A stretch of DNA of 64,000 bases from Leptospira sp. WS4.C2 (GCF_040833985.1 NZ_CP162139.1:2004001-2068000), one strand, 5' to 3'. Shown: positions 19,031 through 30,741, numbered from the stretch's first letter. The notes: generated from the sequence alone by a model not told the origin. A program made the numbers and translations.

Positions 19031-19930
19031 TTGGAACAAATTAAAATCACAGAAGTGGGACCAAGAGATGGACTACAAAACGAAAAAACCATTCTCTCAA
19101 CTCAGGATAAATTCGAATTCGTATCTCGTCTAGTAGAAAGTGGAATCAAAAATATCGAACTCACTTCCTTTGTACGCAAAGATCGAATTCCTCAAATGGG
19201 TGATGCCATAGAACTTGCTGGCCTTGTCCTTCCTAAGTTCCAAAACCAAGTCCAATTTTCTTGTCTGACTCCCAATGCCAAAGGGTATGAAGGAGCCAAA
19301 GAGTCCGGTTTTTCTGAAGTTGCTGTCTTCACCGCCACCTCAGAGACATTTACCAAAAAAAATATCAATATGACAATTCAAGAGAGTTTGGATTTTTTTA
19401 AACCCATCTTTCGTTTGGCGAAGGCCGATGGAATCAAAGTGCGAGGGTATATCTCGACAGTCATTGCCTGTCCCTACGAAGGAAAAATCAAACCAGAACA
19501 AACCTTAGAGATCGCAGAACGCCTGCTAGAAGCTGGTGTTTATGAAATTTCATTGGGCGAAACCATCGGAGTGGCTGTTCCCACAGAAGTAGAATCTCTT
19601 TTAGAGGTCCTCTTAAAAAAAATTCCAACGGCTCATCTTGCAGGCCACTTTCATGATACTTATGGAATGGCTATCGCCAATATAAAACAATCACTGAGTA
19701 TGGGACTTCGGAGTTTTGATAGTTCGGCGGGAGGACTCGGTGGTTGTCCTTATGCCAAAGGGGCAGCAGGAAACGTAGCCACAGAAGACTTGGTTTATTT
19801 TCTCCATAAGGAAGGCCATGCTACTGGAATCCAATTGGATTCTCTTATCAAAGCAAGCCAGTTTATGGAAGAAAGGATTGGAAGAAAACTAACTTCTAGA
19901 ACTTATGTTGCGATGAAGAATGTCGATTGA
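19031..19930 (+). CDS. mvaB: Hydroxymethylglutaryl-CoA lyase
   Basis: The 299-residue TIM-barrel enzyme of the DRE family should split HMG-CoA into acetoacetate and acetyl-CoA, the last step of leucine breakdown. Visible are EVGPRDGLQNE at the N-terminus, SLGETIGVAVP, HLAGHFHDTYGMA with metal-binding histidines, and the signature FDSSAGGLGGCPYAKGAAGN with the active-site cysteine. TTG 19031 is the likely start because AGAAGGAG lies nine bases before it; an in-frame GTG at 19007 would add eight residues. It overlaps the next gene by 11 bases. Confidence 0.92.
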   Translation: MEQIKITEVGPRDGLQNEKTILSTQDKFEFVSRLVESGIKNIELTSFVRKDRIPQMGDAIELAGLVLPKFQNQVQFSCLTPNAKGYEGAKESGFSEVAVFTATSETFTKKNINMTIQESLDFFKPIFRLAKADGIKVRGYISTVIACPYEGKIKPEQTLEIAERLLEAGVYEISLGETIGVAVPTEVESLLEVLLKKIPTAHLAGHFHDTYGMAIANIKQSLSMGLRSFDSSAGGLGGCPYAKGAAGNVATEDLVYFLHKEGHATGIQLDSLIKASQFMEERIGRKLTSRTYVAMKNVD

Positions 19931-20816
19931 TTTTGAACTTCTTCATTCTAAGTTAGAAGCTCTTAAAAACAAATACCAAAACCTTACCTATCTAGATTCA
20001 GATCCTATCTGTTTTCCGAAACAATACAAAGATCCCTTGGATATTGAAGTGGCCTCTTTGATTTCCTGTCTTTATGCTTATGGGAATGTCAAAAGCATCC
20101 AAGGTTTTTTAAAACCTCTATTTGTCCTTCTCGGCCCTTCTCCCTACCAAACCTTGCGTGACTCTGGCTCCGAATTCCAATCCCTTCTCCAAGGTTTAAA
20201 AGTGTATCGGTTTCAAACGAAAAAGGACAACCAAGTATTCTTCCAAACACTCGCAAGTCTGATAGCAAAGTCTAACGGGAAAACTCCAATTTTCGAATCC
20301 TTGTTCCTCGATGCAGACAACAAGTTTCAGGAAGGAACCTCTATACAAAAATTCCAAAGTATTTGGGAGAAAGAACTGATGAATTCCTATGGAAAGGAAT
20401 CCTTAAGTTACGGACTGCAATTCCTAATTGGAAAATCCACAGCAAAGTCCCCAAAAAAACGCCTTTCCTTATTTTTACGATGGATGGTGAGAACCTCTTA
20501 TCCTGATTTTGGAATTTATAAGAAAATCAAACCCAATCAAATTCCCTTCCCTTTGGATGTACATATCCAAAAGTTAATTCGAATTTTAGGCATCACCTCT
20601 CGCAATAGTTTTGGAGTGAGTGATGCTTACCTGATAAAAGATTTTTTTATGAAAATCATACCCGACGATCCCTTGTTATACGACTTTTACTTAACTCGGG
20701 TGGGAATCATAGAAAAATGCAAAGCAGAGTATCAGAAAGGCGTTTGTGAAAAATGTTATTTGAGGGAGGTTTGTTTGGTAGTGCCACGGGGAATTGAACC
20801 CCGATTGCAAGGATGA
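19920..20816 (+). CDS. TIGR02757/DUF2400 family protein of unknown function
   Basis: The 298-residue protein has the pattern of the TIGR02757 family: DPLDIEVASLISCLYAYGNVKSI near residue 40, KRLSLFLRWMVR...DFGIYKKI near residue 180, and PFPLDVHIQKLIRILGITSR near residue 210, a HhH-glycosylase-like helical part. The cysteines of KCKAEYQKGVCEKCYLREVC near the C-terminus resemble an Fe-S or zinc cluster. Its function is not known. The last 11 codons and the stop (TGA 20814-20816) lie in the antisense of tRNA-Glu, so the native C-terminus is supplied by the tRNA gene. Confidence 0.82.
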   Translation: MSIDFELLHSKLEALKNKYQNLTYLDSDPICFPKQYKDPLDIEVASLISCLYAYGNVKSIQGFLKPLFVLLGPSPYQTLRDSGSEFQSLLQGLKVYRFQTKKDNQVFFQTLASLIAKSNGKTPIFESLFLDADNKFQEGTSIQKFQSIWEKELMNSYGKESLSYGLQFLIGKSTAKSPKKRLSLFLRWMVRTSYPDFGIYKKIKPNQIPFPLDVHIQKLIRILGITSRNSFGVSDAYLIKDFFMKIIPDDPLLYDFYLTRVGIIEKCKAEYQKGVCEKCYLREVCLVVPRGIEPRLQG

Positions 20817-20850
20817 AAACCTTGTGTCCTAACCATTAGACGATGGCACC
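20776..20850 (-). tRNA. tRNA-Glu (UUC)
   Basis: The minus strand folds into a cloverleaf: acceptor GGTGCCA/TGGCACT, D-arm GTCTAATGGTTAGGAC, anticodon stem CAAGG/CCTTG with loop TTTTCAT (anticodon TTC), and T-arm CGGGG TTCAATT CCCCG. The CCA end is encoded (20776-20778). The first pair is G-U. It follows tRNA-Lys by 40 bases and is probably processed from the same transcript. It overlaps the 3' end of the TIGR02757 gene in antisense. Confidence 0.95.
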
Positions 20851-20890
20851 GTTTCAGAAGAACGTTCTAAGAGTTGCAGAAACTCTTATG

Positions 20891-20964
<74 letters not shown>

Positions 20965-20975
20965 TTCTGTAGCCA

Positions 20976-21003
20976 AGAATATCGAAGGACCTTTCTCGGT
21001 CAA
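20976..21003 (-). promoter_or_regulatory. Sigma70-type promoter for tRNA-Lys/tRNA-Glu
   Basis: On the minus strand TTGACC (-35, 20998-21003) and TATTCT (-10, 20976-20981) are separated by 16 bases. The -10 ends 12 bases before the tRNA-Lys 5' end, leaving a very short leader. The same TTGACC -35 occurs before tRNA-Thr at 57404-57409. Confidence 0.6.
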
Positions 21004-21042
21004 CAACTACTTAAAAAAAAGATTCAAACCACCTCGTTTTTT

Positions 21043-23350
<2,308 letters not shown>

Positions 23351-23472
23351 ACCGGGATCTCGATCACCCAAGAAGTCAGTTTAGAGAAATCCTGGATTTA
23401 CGCAATCAATTGTAAAAATCGAATAGACAAATCGAAAGTTTTCAGTAATTTAATGTCGGTTTAGAGGCATAC

Positions 23473-25491
23473 ATGACAGAAAAAGAAGCCACTTTGGGTC
23501 GCTGGCATAAAGAATTTTTTGAGAACATTCACCTATTTGTAAAATCGGGTCTCACCGAATCAGAAGCAAAGTCCATTTTAGAAGAATTTTTAGTTCTTTC
23601 GCAAAGCACACCGAAACCTAAGGTTATGGAGATCTTCCAAGAACCGGAACGTTTAGAAGAAATCGGTGTGTATACGGACATCCGCACCCAACCTCGCGAC
23701 TTTATGCTGAAGTTCCTCGATCCCATCATGAAGAAATTCAAAGTGGAAGGGGTTGAAAACTTAAAACTCCTCGATGGAGTGATCGGCAAATATCCTGTCA
23801 CTCTCATCTCCAACCACTTAAGCCATCTAGATGCACCGGCCATCTTCACTCTTCTCTACAATGCCGGTCCTGAGGGAAGAAAGATTGCTGAATCTCTTGT
23901 CTTTATTGCAGGACGTTTGGCATTCGAACCAGACTTCACAAGGCTCGGACTCTATATGTTTGGAACCCTTCTTGTTTGTTCCAAAAAAGATATGGCGGAC
24001 AATCCGTCCCTATCTGATGTAATGACCAAAATCAATATGAGAGCTTTCCGTAATTCGCAGAAATTACAATCCGATGGAAAGGTGATTTCGATTTTCCCGG
24101 AAGGTACGCGCTCACGAGATGGAAGGCTTATGCCTTTTGTGGACACAGTGTACCATTATGTTGCCAACAAAGTCATTCTCCCCATCTCTTTAGAAGGAAC
24201 AGAAAAAATCCTTCCGATAGAAGGTTTACTCTTTAACCAAGCGGTTGGGAAACTTGTGATCGGAAAACCAGTTCTTGTAGGGGAACTCACAAAAAAGGAA
24301 ATGTTAACCTTTCCTTCTCACATTGAACAAATCTCCTTTCCCGGTACTGGAGACAAAAAGCAGTTCATTATCGATAACCTTGCTTTACTTGTGGGTAGCA
24401 ATTTAAACAAACACAAACATGGAACCTATCGTAACCTCTATAAAGGAGATGTAAGAGAAACAAACCAACTCATTTCGTTTCCGAAAAAACCGGATGAACA
24501 TGTGGTCATCATTGGGTCTTCTAATATGTCTGTGGCCTTTGCTTGTGTGATGGCAAATAAAAATGTGAAAGTCACCATCTACAGCCCCGATTCCGAAATG
24601 GTAAAACAGAGCAATGAAGAAAGGCGTGATGTGATCCATTACCCCATTTATAAATTGCCACCAAACATCGAATTTTCGGACAAACCAGAAGTTTTGGAAT
24701 CGGCGACCCTCTTTATCCAAGGAACCAATCCATGGGAATTTGATAGTATCTACTCAAAAATCAGGACCTACCTTCAGAAAAACAAATCCCCTATGGTCAA
24801 TGTGATCAAAGGATTTACAGGTTCCAAAAAAGGACTAATTTTAGAAGACCTTCATGAATTGTTACTGATTGAACGAGATCGTCTTGCTGTAGTTTCTGGT
24901 GCTTGTTATCCCGACCAAATTATGGAACGAAAAATTTCCGGATTTGAAATCTCTGCTTTCGAAGACTCTCTCATTCCAAAACTAAAAGAACTTCTCACCA
25001 ATAACTATGTTTTCACAAGAACCGCTATCAATTCGAGAGACACAAAAGGAGTCCAACTCGGAGGAGCATTAAAAACGGTTTATGCGCTTGCGATGGGTCT
25101 TGTCGAAGGTTATTTCAAACGAGAGTTAGGTGGAAATGTGGACAATACACTCTTTCATTTGAGTAATCGTTTTTTCAATGAAATGGTATCCATTGGCGTT
25201 TTACTGGGTGGGGATCCCACTACTTTCAATGGACTTTCTGGTATGACTGATTTTATGTTGGCATGTTTCGGATCAGATACAAGGGATAGAAAGTATGGGT
25301 ATGATTTGGCTTACGGCACAAGACCGGAAAAAATCACCAATGGTTTTTATGGATTAAAAGTGCTGCCAAACTTAATCCAACTGGATGAAAAAAGACATCC
25401 CATTGTGACCGCAGCTTACCGAACCGTGATTCAGAATGAGGATTTTGATTTGATTGCAGAAAAATTGCAAATGCAACTTGCTAGATTTTAG
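23473..25491 (+). CDS. Fused acyltransferase / glycerol-3-phosphate dehydrogenase-like protein
   Basis: The 672-residue protein combines two lipid-synthesis modules. Residues about 70-320 form a PlsB/PlsC-type acyltransferase with NHLSHLDAP (His115...Asp120), FPEGTRSRDG (208-217) and ILPISLEGTEKILPI. Residues about 340-670 follow NAD-dependent glycerol-3-phosphate dehydrogenase (GpsA): VIKGFTGSKKG, VVSGACYPDQI, LGGALKTVYALAMGLVEGY with the expected catalytic Lys534, and FNGLSGMTDFMLACFGSDTRDRKYG. The nucleotide loop is odd, GSSNMS (348-353) in place of GxGxxG. It may make and acylate glycerol-3-phosphate, or use the second module as a sensor. It has its own promoter region after hisZ, facing away. 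Confidence 0.88.
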   Translation: MTEKEATLGRWHKEFFENIHLFVKSGLTESEAKSILEEFLVLSQSTPKPKVMEIFQEPERLEEIGVYTDIRTQPRDFMLKFLDPIMKKFKVEGVENLKLLDGVIGKYPVTLISNHLSHLDAPAIFTLLYNAGPEGRKIAESLVFIAGRLAFEPDFTRLGLYMFGTLLVCSKKDMADNPSLSDVMTKINMRAFRNSQKLQSDGKVISIFPEGTRSRDGRLMPFVDTVYHYVANKVILPISLEGTEKILPIEGLLFNQAVGKLVIGKPVLVGELTKKEMLTFPSHIEQISFPGTGDKKQFIIDNLALLVGSNLNKHKHGTYRNLYKGDVRETNQLISFPKKPDEHVVIIGSSNMSVAFACVMANKNVKVTIYSPDSEMVKQSNEERRDVIHYPIYKLPPNIEFSDKPEVLESATLFIQGTNPWEFDSIYSKIRTYLQKNKSPMVNVIKGFTGSKKGLILEDLHELLLIERDRLAVVSGACYPDQIMERKISGFEISAFEDSLIPKLKELLTNNYVFTRTAINSRDTKGVQLGGALKTVYALAMGLVEGYFKRELGGNVDNTLFHLSNRFFNEMVSIGVLLGGDPTTFNGLSGMTDFMLACFGSDTRDRKYGYDLAYGTRPEKITNGFYGLKVLPNLIQLDEKRHPIVTAAYRTVIQNEDFDLIAEKLQMQLARF

Positions 25492-27301
25492 GTAATGTCA
25501 CCTGAAACTCCGTGTTGCCGGGTTCTGATTGGAATTGGATCCGGCCACGGTGCCTTTCTTCGACTGATTGTTTTACAATCCCAAGACCAAGGCCCGTTCC
25601 TTCCCCTTTCTCTTTAGTAGTGTAAAAAGGTTCAAAAATTCTTTTTTGAATGGTCGTGGGAATCCCCGGTCCATTGTCCTTCACCCGAACCACAACTTCC
25701 GCAGGAAACTCGTCCACTTGGATGGTTAAAGATCCTTTAAAAGCCATCGCTTGTAAGGCATTGTAAATGAGATTGGTCCAAATTTGTATCAGTTCATCTG
25801 GATAACCTGCGATGGTAGGGTTCGCATTGTATAACCGAATGCACTCCACTCCAGATTTCATTTTACTTTGATACAAGGTAAGAACCGTTTCAATTGTATC
25901 CACTAAATTGATTTCTGATTTAGCAGCGTTTCTATCAAAACGACCATAACTTTTCAGGCTATAAACTATCTTTGAGGTCCTTTCTACCGCAAGTCGAATC
26001 GACTCAATACTACGTAAGGTATTCAATTCCGAGAGAACCAACTCTAACAAAGGTGATGATTTAAAATGTGGTAAAAAATTTTCATTTTCCAAAATGAAAT
26101 CAGCAACACCTAAATCGACGATTCGATCTGCTAAATCATATGCAGATTCAATTTTCAGATCAAGGAAAATGCTCTCTAATTTTTTCTTGGCTTTTCGGGA
26201 TTCTGTAAAGTTATAAGACTTCGGTTTGATTGTAAATAACTCAATGACCCAAGAAATAATCTCATTGATTTCCTCATCTGAGTATTTAGAAAAACATTCC
26301 TTAATTTGGAACAAACGGCTACCAAAATTTCCCATTCGATTGTAGATTTGTTCACTAAAGGCAGCAATGGCTGCCAATGGGTTATTGATTTCATGAGCGA
26401 CACCAGCAACTAACTGACCCAAGGTGGCCATCTTCTCAGAAAGGATCAATTGGTCCTGAGTCTTCTGTAAGTCTTCTAAAATTCGATTTAGCTCTTTTGT
26501 TCTTTCCTTTACAGCAAATTCAAGTGCTTCTTTACTCTGTTTGGATTCCGTTACATCAATGAGAATGGCAAGAAGCGTAGGTCGGCCCTTGGTTTGCAAA
26601 ATAGTATTTCCTGAAACTACATGTCGGATTTCTCCAGATTTTGTCCGGATACTCGCTTCCATCCCTGTACTCCAACCTTTCTTTAATAGCTCAGTCATCA
26701 ATCGTTCTCGATCAAACTTGGTGATCCAAATGTTTAAATCGTAAGACGCACGTCCGATGATTTCTTCCCTTGAATACCCAATGAGACGGCAATATGCTTC
26801 GTTGACATCATCATACACGGCCGTCTCCGCATTCGAGAGACTAACAGCTGCTGGGTTCAAGCGAAAAACACTTTCGAATAATTCTTTGCTAATGACTAGT
26901 TCGTTTTGTAAAACAGCAGCCAGGTATTCTTTCTCTTTTAATGCTGTAATGTTTTGACCTGCCGAAAGGAGGTACTTTCCATTTTCAACAATTCGACCAC
27001 TGAATAGAATTATTACGGTTCCCCCAAGTTTTGTAATGAGTGGAACTTCCAAATTTAAAACAAAACCATCTTTTTTTAACCCAGCCAAGATGGATTCCCG
27101 ATCATTTACGTTAGAATATATCCCTAAATCAAGAGTGGATTTGCCAATCACCTCGTCTCGTGTCCGACCAAGCCAGGCGCAATAGACATCGTTGGCATCG
27201 ACATAAAGGCCAGTTTCCATATCGGTCAAAGCCATTCCAATGGGACTAGAACTAAAGGCTGTATGCCATATCGAATCGGATGTAGAAAGGGCGGGAATCA
27301 T
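25481..27301 (-). CDS. Soluble PAS-PAS sensor histidine kinase
   Basis: The 606-residue kinase has two PAS domains (about 10-125 and 140-255), a short coiled coil (255-290), the H-box with His303 in GQLVAGVAHEINNPLA, and a C-terminal ATPase with N-box WTNLIYNALQAM, DNGPGIP and KGEGTGLGLGIVKQ. Between the H-box and the ATPase lies an unusually long insert (about 320-460) with no recognised domain. It has no membrane segment, so it senses a cytoplasmic signal. No response regulator is adjacent. It converges on the fusion gene with an 11-base overlap. Confidence 0.92.
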   Translation of the reverse strand: MIPALSTSDSIWHTAFSSSPIGMALTDMETGLYVDANDVYCAWLGRTRDEVIGKSTLDLGIYSNVNDRESILAGLKKDGFVLNLEVPLITKLGGTVIILFSGRIVENGKYLLSAGQNITALKEKEYLAAVLQNELVISKELFESVFRLNPAAVSLSNAETAVYDDVNEAYCRLIGYSREEIIGRASYDLNIWITKFDRERLMTELLKKGWSTGMEASIRTKSGEIRHVVSGNTILQTKGRPTLLAILIDVTESKQSKEALEFAVKERTKELNRILEDLQKTQDQLILSEKMATLGQLVAGVAHEINNPLAAIAAFSEQIYNRMGNFGSRLFQIKECFSKYSDEEINEIISWVIELFTIKPKSYNFTESRKAKKKLESIFLDLKIESAYDLADRIVDLGVADFILENENFLPHFKSSPLLELVLSELNTLRSIESIRLAVERTSKIVYSLKSYGRFDRNAAKSEINLVDTIETVLTLYQSKMKSGVECIRLYNANPTIAGYPDELIQIWTNLIYNALQAMAFKGSLTIQVDEFPAEVVVRVKDNGPGIPTTIQKRIFEPFYTTKEKGEGTGLGLGIVKQSVEERHRGRIQFQSEPGNTEFQVTLPKI

Positions 27302-27344
27302 TCGTTTGGAATGTAGAATCTAAATTAAAAACAGAACGAATGCA

Positions 27345-27381
27345 ATAAAAAAAAAGCCCACTCATTGTTGAGTAGGCTTTT
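27345..27381 (-). terminator. Intrinsic terminator after rplQ
   Basis: AAAAGCC-C-ACTCA and TGAGT-A-GGCTTTT form a 12-pair stem with one mismatch and a TTGT loop, followed on the minus strand by nine T. This ends the S10-spc-alpha gene series. On the plus strand only four T follow, so it acts mainly in the minus direction. Confidence 0.9.
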
Positions 27382-27412
27382 GTTCCCAAATCAGTTTGGT
27401 ATAGTATTAGTC

Positions 27413-27928
27413 CTATTTCGTAGCGACTTTTTCCTTCTTTGCTTTTTTGGGTTTTTCTTCTTTCTTCACAGGTTTCTTTTCTTCGCGTTTTGCTTTGGAT
27501 TCCGCTTTTAACTCATCTTGAGTTTTGCGATCTACGAGTTCCAAAATTCCCATTGCCGTATTATCAGAGGGGCGGTTTACCAAACGAATGATTCGTGTGT
27601 ATCCACCTACCCTTTCTGCGTAACGGTTCGCAAGGTCTTTCAAAAGTTTAGTTACGATTTCTTGGTCGCCTAAGTGGCTATAAAGATATCGAGTATTATG
27701 CAGGATGGCTGCATTTTTCTTTTGTTCATCAAGACTTGCAAGATTTGCGTCCAAATTGCGTTTTGCTCTAGTGATGATTCGTTCTGCGTAAGAACGAGCT
27801 ACCTTCAATTTCGCAACTGAAGACTCGATCCTTTCGTGACGAAGAAGAGAGATTACCATATTTTGGATCATAGCTTTTCTATGATCTGCGGATCTGTTGA
27901 GTTGTTTAACTTTATTACGTTTGTTCAT
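27413..27928 (-). CDS. rplQ: Ribosomal protein L17
   Basis: The large-subunit protein L17 is recognised by [20 protein letters not shown] at the N-terminus and [15 protein letters not shown] near residue 100. At 171 residues it is about 45 longer than the E. coli protein. The extra tail (about 130-171) is almost all Lys, Glu and Ala and probably contacts rRNA or is disordered. It starts one base after rpoA and is the last gene of the series, followed by a terminator. Confidence 0.96.
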   Translation of the reverse strand: MNKRNKVKQLNRSADHRKAMIQNMVISLLRHERIESSVAKLKVARSYAERIITRAKRNLDANLASLDEQKKNAAILHNTRYLYSHLGDQEIVTKLLKDLANRYAERVGGYTRIIRLVNRPSDNTAMGILELVDRKTQDELKAESKAKREEKKPVKKEEKPKKAKKEKVATK

Positions 27929-27929
27929 C

Positions 27930-28907
27930 TTAAAAATCTCTCATACCGAACGAAAGTCCCATAGAGGAAAGTTTTGCTTTCAACTCTTGTAAACTTTGTT
28001 CGCTGAAATGTTTTGATTTAGTCATTTCGTCTTCTGATCTCTTAACGAGTTCACCAATGAAGTCAATTTCCAAGCTGCGAAGAACGTTAGTAGAACGAAC
28101 AGACAGTTCTAATTCTTCTACGTGTTTAGATAAAGATGCCTTTAGTTTTTCGTCAGCTTCATCTAACTCTTCTTCTTCTTCTTCAATTTCTTCTTCAAAG
28201 TTGATGAAAACAGTCAGGTGATCTTTTAATATTTTGGCTGCCTGTGCTACTGCATCTTCTGGAGATACAGAACCGTCAGTCCAAACTTCCATGGTTAGTT
28301 TTTCGTAATCAGAACGTTGTGCAACACGCGTTTCTGATACTTCAAACAAAACCTTTTGGATTGGTGAAAAGATAGAATCGATTGGAATTGTTCCCAAAAC
28401 TTCGATGTCTTTCTTTTTGTCCTCAGCAGGAACGTAACCACGTCCTCTTTGGATTTCCAAATCCATAATCAAATTTGCATCCTCATTCAGAGTTGCAATA
28501 TGAAGGTCTGGATTCATGATTTCAATAGAAGAATCAACAGCTAGATCCGCTGCACGAAAGTAACCTGCACCTTTTAATTCTAAGTGGATTACTTTGCTTG
28601 CTTCTTTGTCTTCAGGCTCGTATTTGATTCGAACTTGTTTTAAGTTAAGAATGATACGAGTAACGTCTTCTGCTACACCTTCGATATAAGAGAACTCATG
28701 TGAGACTCCTTCAATTCGAATCGCGGAAATTGCAGCTCCTTCAATGGAGGACATGAGCGTACGACGAAGGGAGTTACCGATCGTAGTACCAATTCCTCTT
28801 TCGAAAGGTTCTGCAACAAACTTACCATAGTTTGGTGTATTCACATCGGTAGTGAATTCGATTTTTTTGGGTCTTTTAAAACCTTTTAATAAATTCTTTG
28901 GAGACAA
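27930..28907 (-). CDS. rpoA: RNA polymerase alpha subunit
   Basis: The 325-residue subunit has the assembly domain (about 15-235; [17 protein letters not shown] is the dimer signature) and the DNA-binding C-terminal domain (about 262-325). Arg271 and Asn274 in VRSTN correspond to E. coli Arg265 and Asn268, which bind UP-element DNA, and the domain ends in GLSFGMRDF. The linker between the domains is strikingly acidic: residues 237-252 are mostly Glu. It lies between rpsD and rplQ, the standard alpha-operon place. Confidence 0.98.
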   Translation of the reverse strand: MSPKNLLKGFKRPKKIEFTTDVNTPNYGKFVAEPFERGIGTTIGNSLRRTLMSSIEGAAISAIRIEGVSHEFSYIEGVAEDVTRIILNLKQVRIKYEPEDKEASKVIHLELKGAGYFRAADLAVDSSIEIMNPDLHIATLNEDANLIMDLEIQRGRGYVPAEDKKKDIEVLGTIPIDSIFSPIQKVLFEVSETRVAQRSDYEKLTMEVWTDGSVSPEDAVAQAAKILKDHLTVFINFEEEIEEEEEELDEADEKLKASLSKHVEELELSVRSTNVLRSLEIDFIGELVKRSEDEMTKSKHFSEQSLQELKAKLSSMGLSFGMRDF

Positions 28908-28932
28908 TGTCGTATCCTTCTTCTCTAAATTC

Positions 28933-29565
28933 TTACTTCGAGTACAACTCTACGATTACCTGTTCTTTCACAGGGATATCAATATGATCTCTTGTTGGAA
29001 GTGATAACACTTCTCCGGAGAACTTGGTATAATCTACACTGACCCAAGAAGCAGTACGATTGATTGCTTGAGCTAGTTTGATATTTTCTTCAATAAACGG
29101 AGATTTTTGGAATTTCTCACGAATTTCGATTTTATCACCTATGTTCACTCGGTAAGAACAAATGTCTACTCGGTGGCCATTCACAAGAATGTGTCTGTGA
29201 GCAACAAAGTTACGAGCTTGTCTTCTTGTAACAGCAAAACCCATACGATATAGAACATTATCCAATCTTCTTTCGAGGAATTGAAGTAAGTTTTCGCCAG
29301 GAATTCCTGGAGTGTGCGTTGCTTCTTCGAAGTATCTACGGAATTGTTTTTCTAGAACTCCGTAAGCGCGTTTTACTTTTTGTTTTTCACGAAGCTGAGC
29401 TCCGTATTCAGTAATCTTTCCTTTTTTCTTAGGAGGAAGACCTGGAGGATACTTTCTCTTTTCTAGGGAAGATTTTTCTTTATGTAAAGTATGACTATTT
29501 TTGAGAAAGAGGTTTAACCCCTCTCTTCTCATCAATTTAACAACTGGACCTCGGTAACGTGCCAT
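28933..29565 (-). CDS. rpsD: Ribosomal protein S4
   Basis: The 210-residue small-subunit assembly protein begins [16 protein letters not shown] and contains the S4 RNA-binding domain ([34 protein letters not shown], from about residue 95). The N-terminal zinc-ligand cysteines of some S4 proteins are absent, so this is the C-minus form. S4 is often the autorepressor of the alpha operon; no leader for this is evident here. Confidence 0.98.
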   Translation of the reverse strand: MARYRGPVVKLMRREGLNLFLKNSHTLHKEKSSLEKRKYPPGLPPKKKGKITEYGAQLREKQKVKRAYGVLEKQFRRYFEEATHTPGIPGENLLQFLERRLDNVLYRMGFAVTRRQARNFVAHRHILVNGHRVDICSYRVNIGDKIEIREKFQKSPFIEENIKLAQAINRTASWVSVDYTKFSGEVLSLPTRDHIDIPVKEQVIVELYSK

Positions 29566-29574
29566 ATCTAATTC

Positions 29575-29988
29575 CTACACCCTTCTTCTTTTTCGTGGTC
29601 GGCACCCATTGTGAGGGAGCGGAGTTACGTCTTTAATGAGTTTGATTGCAAGGCCTTTCGTTGTTAAAGAACGAATGGCGGATTCTCGTCCAATTCCAGG
29701 ACCAGAAACCATTACATCGACTTCTGAAATTCCAGATGCCTCAATCGCTTTCTCAGCAGCATTAGTAGCCGCTACTTGTGCAGCATAAGGGGTGGATTTT
29801 TTAGATCCACGAAATCCCATCATTCCAGAAGAAGACCAAGAAAGAACGTTTCCTACCATATCCGTAATGGATACGATCGTATTGTTAAACGAAGCTTGGA
29901 TGTATACCTTACCTCGCGGAACGTTCTTCTTCTCTTTTTTCTTAACCTTTTTGGTATCTTTTTTATTCTTAGCGTCTTTTTCAGCCAT
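29575..29988 (-). CDS. rpsK: Ribosomal protein S11
   Basis: The 137-residue protein contains the S11 core: [42 protein letters not shown], and the conserved C-terminus [17 protein letters not shown]. Residues 5-25 form a Lys-rich extension not present in E. coli S11. It lies between rpsM and rpsD with gaps of 11 and 9 bases. Confidence 0.97.
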   Translation of the reverse strand: MAEKDAKNKKDTKKVKKKEKKNVPRGKVYIQASFNNTIVSITDMVGNVLSWSSSGMMGFRGSKKSTPYAAQVAATNAAEKAIEASGISEVDVMVSGPGIGRESAIRSLTTKGLAIKLIKDVTPLPHNGCRPRKRRRV

Positions 29989-29999
29989 GGATCAGTCCT

Positions 30000-30380
30000 C
30001 TATTTACCCGGTGCCTTTTTCTTATTGGCAACGGTCTTCTTGACACCCTTACGGGTTCTAGCGTTGGTTCTTGTTCTTTGTCCGTTGACTGGAAGTCCTC
30101 GTCTATGGCGAAAACCTCTGTAACAACCAACGTCCATCAATCGTTTGATGTTTAGGTTGACTTCAGAACGAAGATCCCCTTCTACCTGGTATGATTCTTC
30201 AATGACTCTACGGATCGCGGCTTCTTGTTCGTCCGAAAGGTCCTTCACCCTGATAGATTCGTCAATTCCTGCTTTTTTCAGGATACTTTGAGAGGATGTC
30301 TTACCAATACCAAATACGTATGTAAGACCGATCACTATTCTTTTGTTTGATGGTAAATCAACACCCGCGATACGTGCCAT
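30000..30380 (-). CDS. rpsM: Ribosomal protein S13
   Basis: The 126-residue head protein is recognised by [25 protein letters not shown] at the start, [28 protein letters not shown] near residue 92, and a basic C-terminal tail that reaches the tRNA sites. It begins six bases after the rpmJ stop. Confidence 0.98.
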   Translation of the reverse strand: MARIAGVDLPSNKRIVIGLTYVFGIGKTSSQSILKKAGIDESIRVKDLSDEQEAAIRRVIEESYQVEGDLRSEVNLNIKRLMDVGCYRGFRHRRGLPVNGQRTRTNARTRKGVKKTVANKKKAPGK

Positions 30381-30386
30381 ATCTTT

Positions 30387-30500
30387 CTATCTTTGCCTTT
30401 GTTTGTGTTTTGGGTTCGTGCAAATCACTCGGATTACACCTTTTCTGCGAATGACTTTGCATTCCGGACAGATTTTTTTAACTGATGATCTAACTTTCAT
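30387..30500 (-). CDS. rpmJ: Ribosomal protein L36, zinc-binding form
   Basis: The 37-residue protein is read as [20 protein letters not shown] followed by a segment ending [11 protein letters not shown]. It keeps the zinc ligands (Cys11, Cys14, Cys27 and His32), so it is the C-plus form. ATG is at 30498-30500, nine bases after infA. Its position between infA and rpsM is standard. Confidence 0.97.
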   Translation of the reverse strand: MKVRSSVKKICPECKVIRRKGVIRVICTNPKHKQRQR

Positions 30501-30509
30501 TATAGTTCC

Positions 30510-30728
30510 CTATTTCTTTCTGTAAGTGATGCGACCCTTAGTTAAGTCATAAGGAGAAAGCTCTACAGTAACCTTATCGCCGGGTAATATACGGATATAA
30601 TGCATACGCATTTTTCCCGAAATGTGTGCTAGAACTTTATGACCGTTCTCCAGTTCCACACGGAACATGGCATTCGGTAACGGTTCTAAAACGGTTCCGT
30701 CGATGGTGATTGCTTCTTCCTTAGCCAG
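30510..30728 (-). CDS. infA: Translation initiation factor IF-1, apparent CTG start
   Basis: The frame encodes 72 residues, exactly the length of E. coli IF-1, with (M)[12 protein letters not shown] at the start, [21 protein letters not shown] in the OB fold, and [15 protein letters not shown] at the end. The codon at the family's Met position is CTG (30726-30728). An in-frame TAG lies two codons upstream and no ATG, GTG or TTG is available before Met21. GGAG lies seven bases before the CTG. IF-1 binds the ribosomal A site during initiation. It lies between adk and rpmJ as usual. Confidence 0.93.
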   Translation of the reverse strand: MAKEEAITIDGTVLEPLPNAMFRVELENGHKVLAHISGKMRMHYIRILPGDKVTVELSPYDLTKGRITYRKK

Positions 30729-30741
30729 GGTCTATCTCCTA

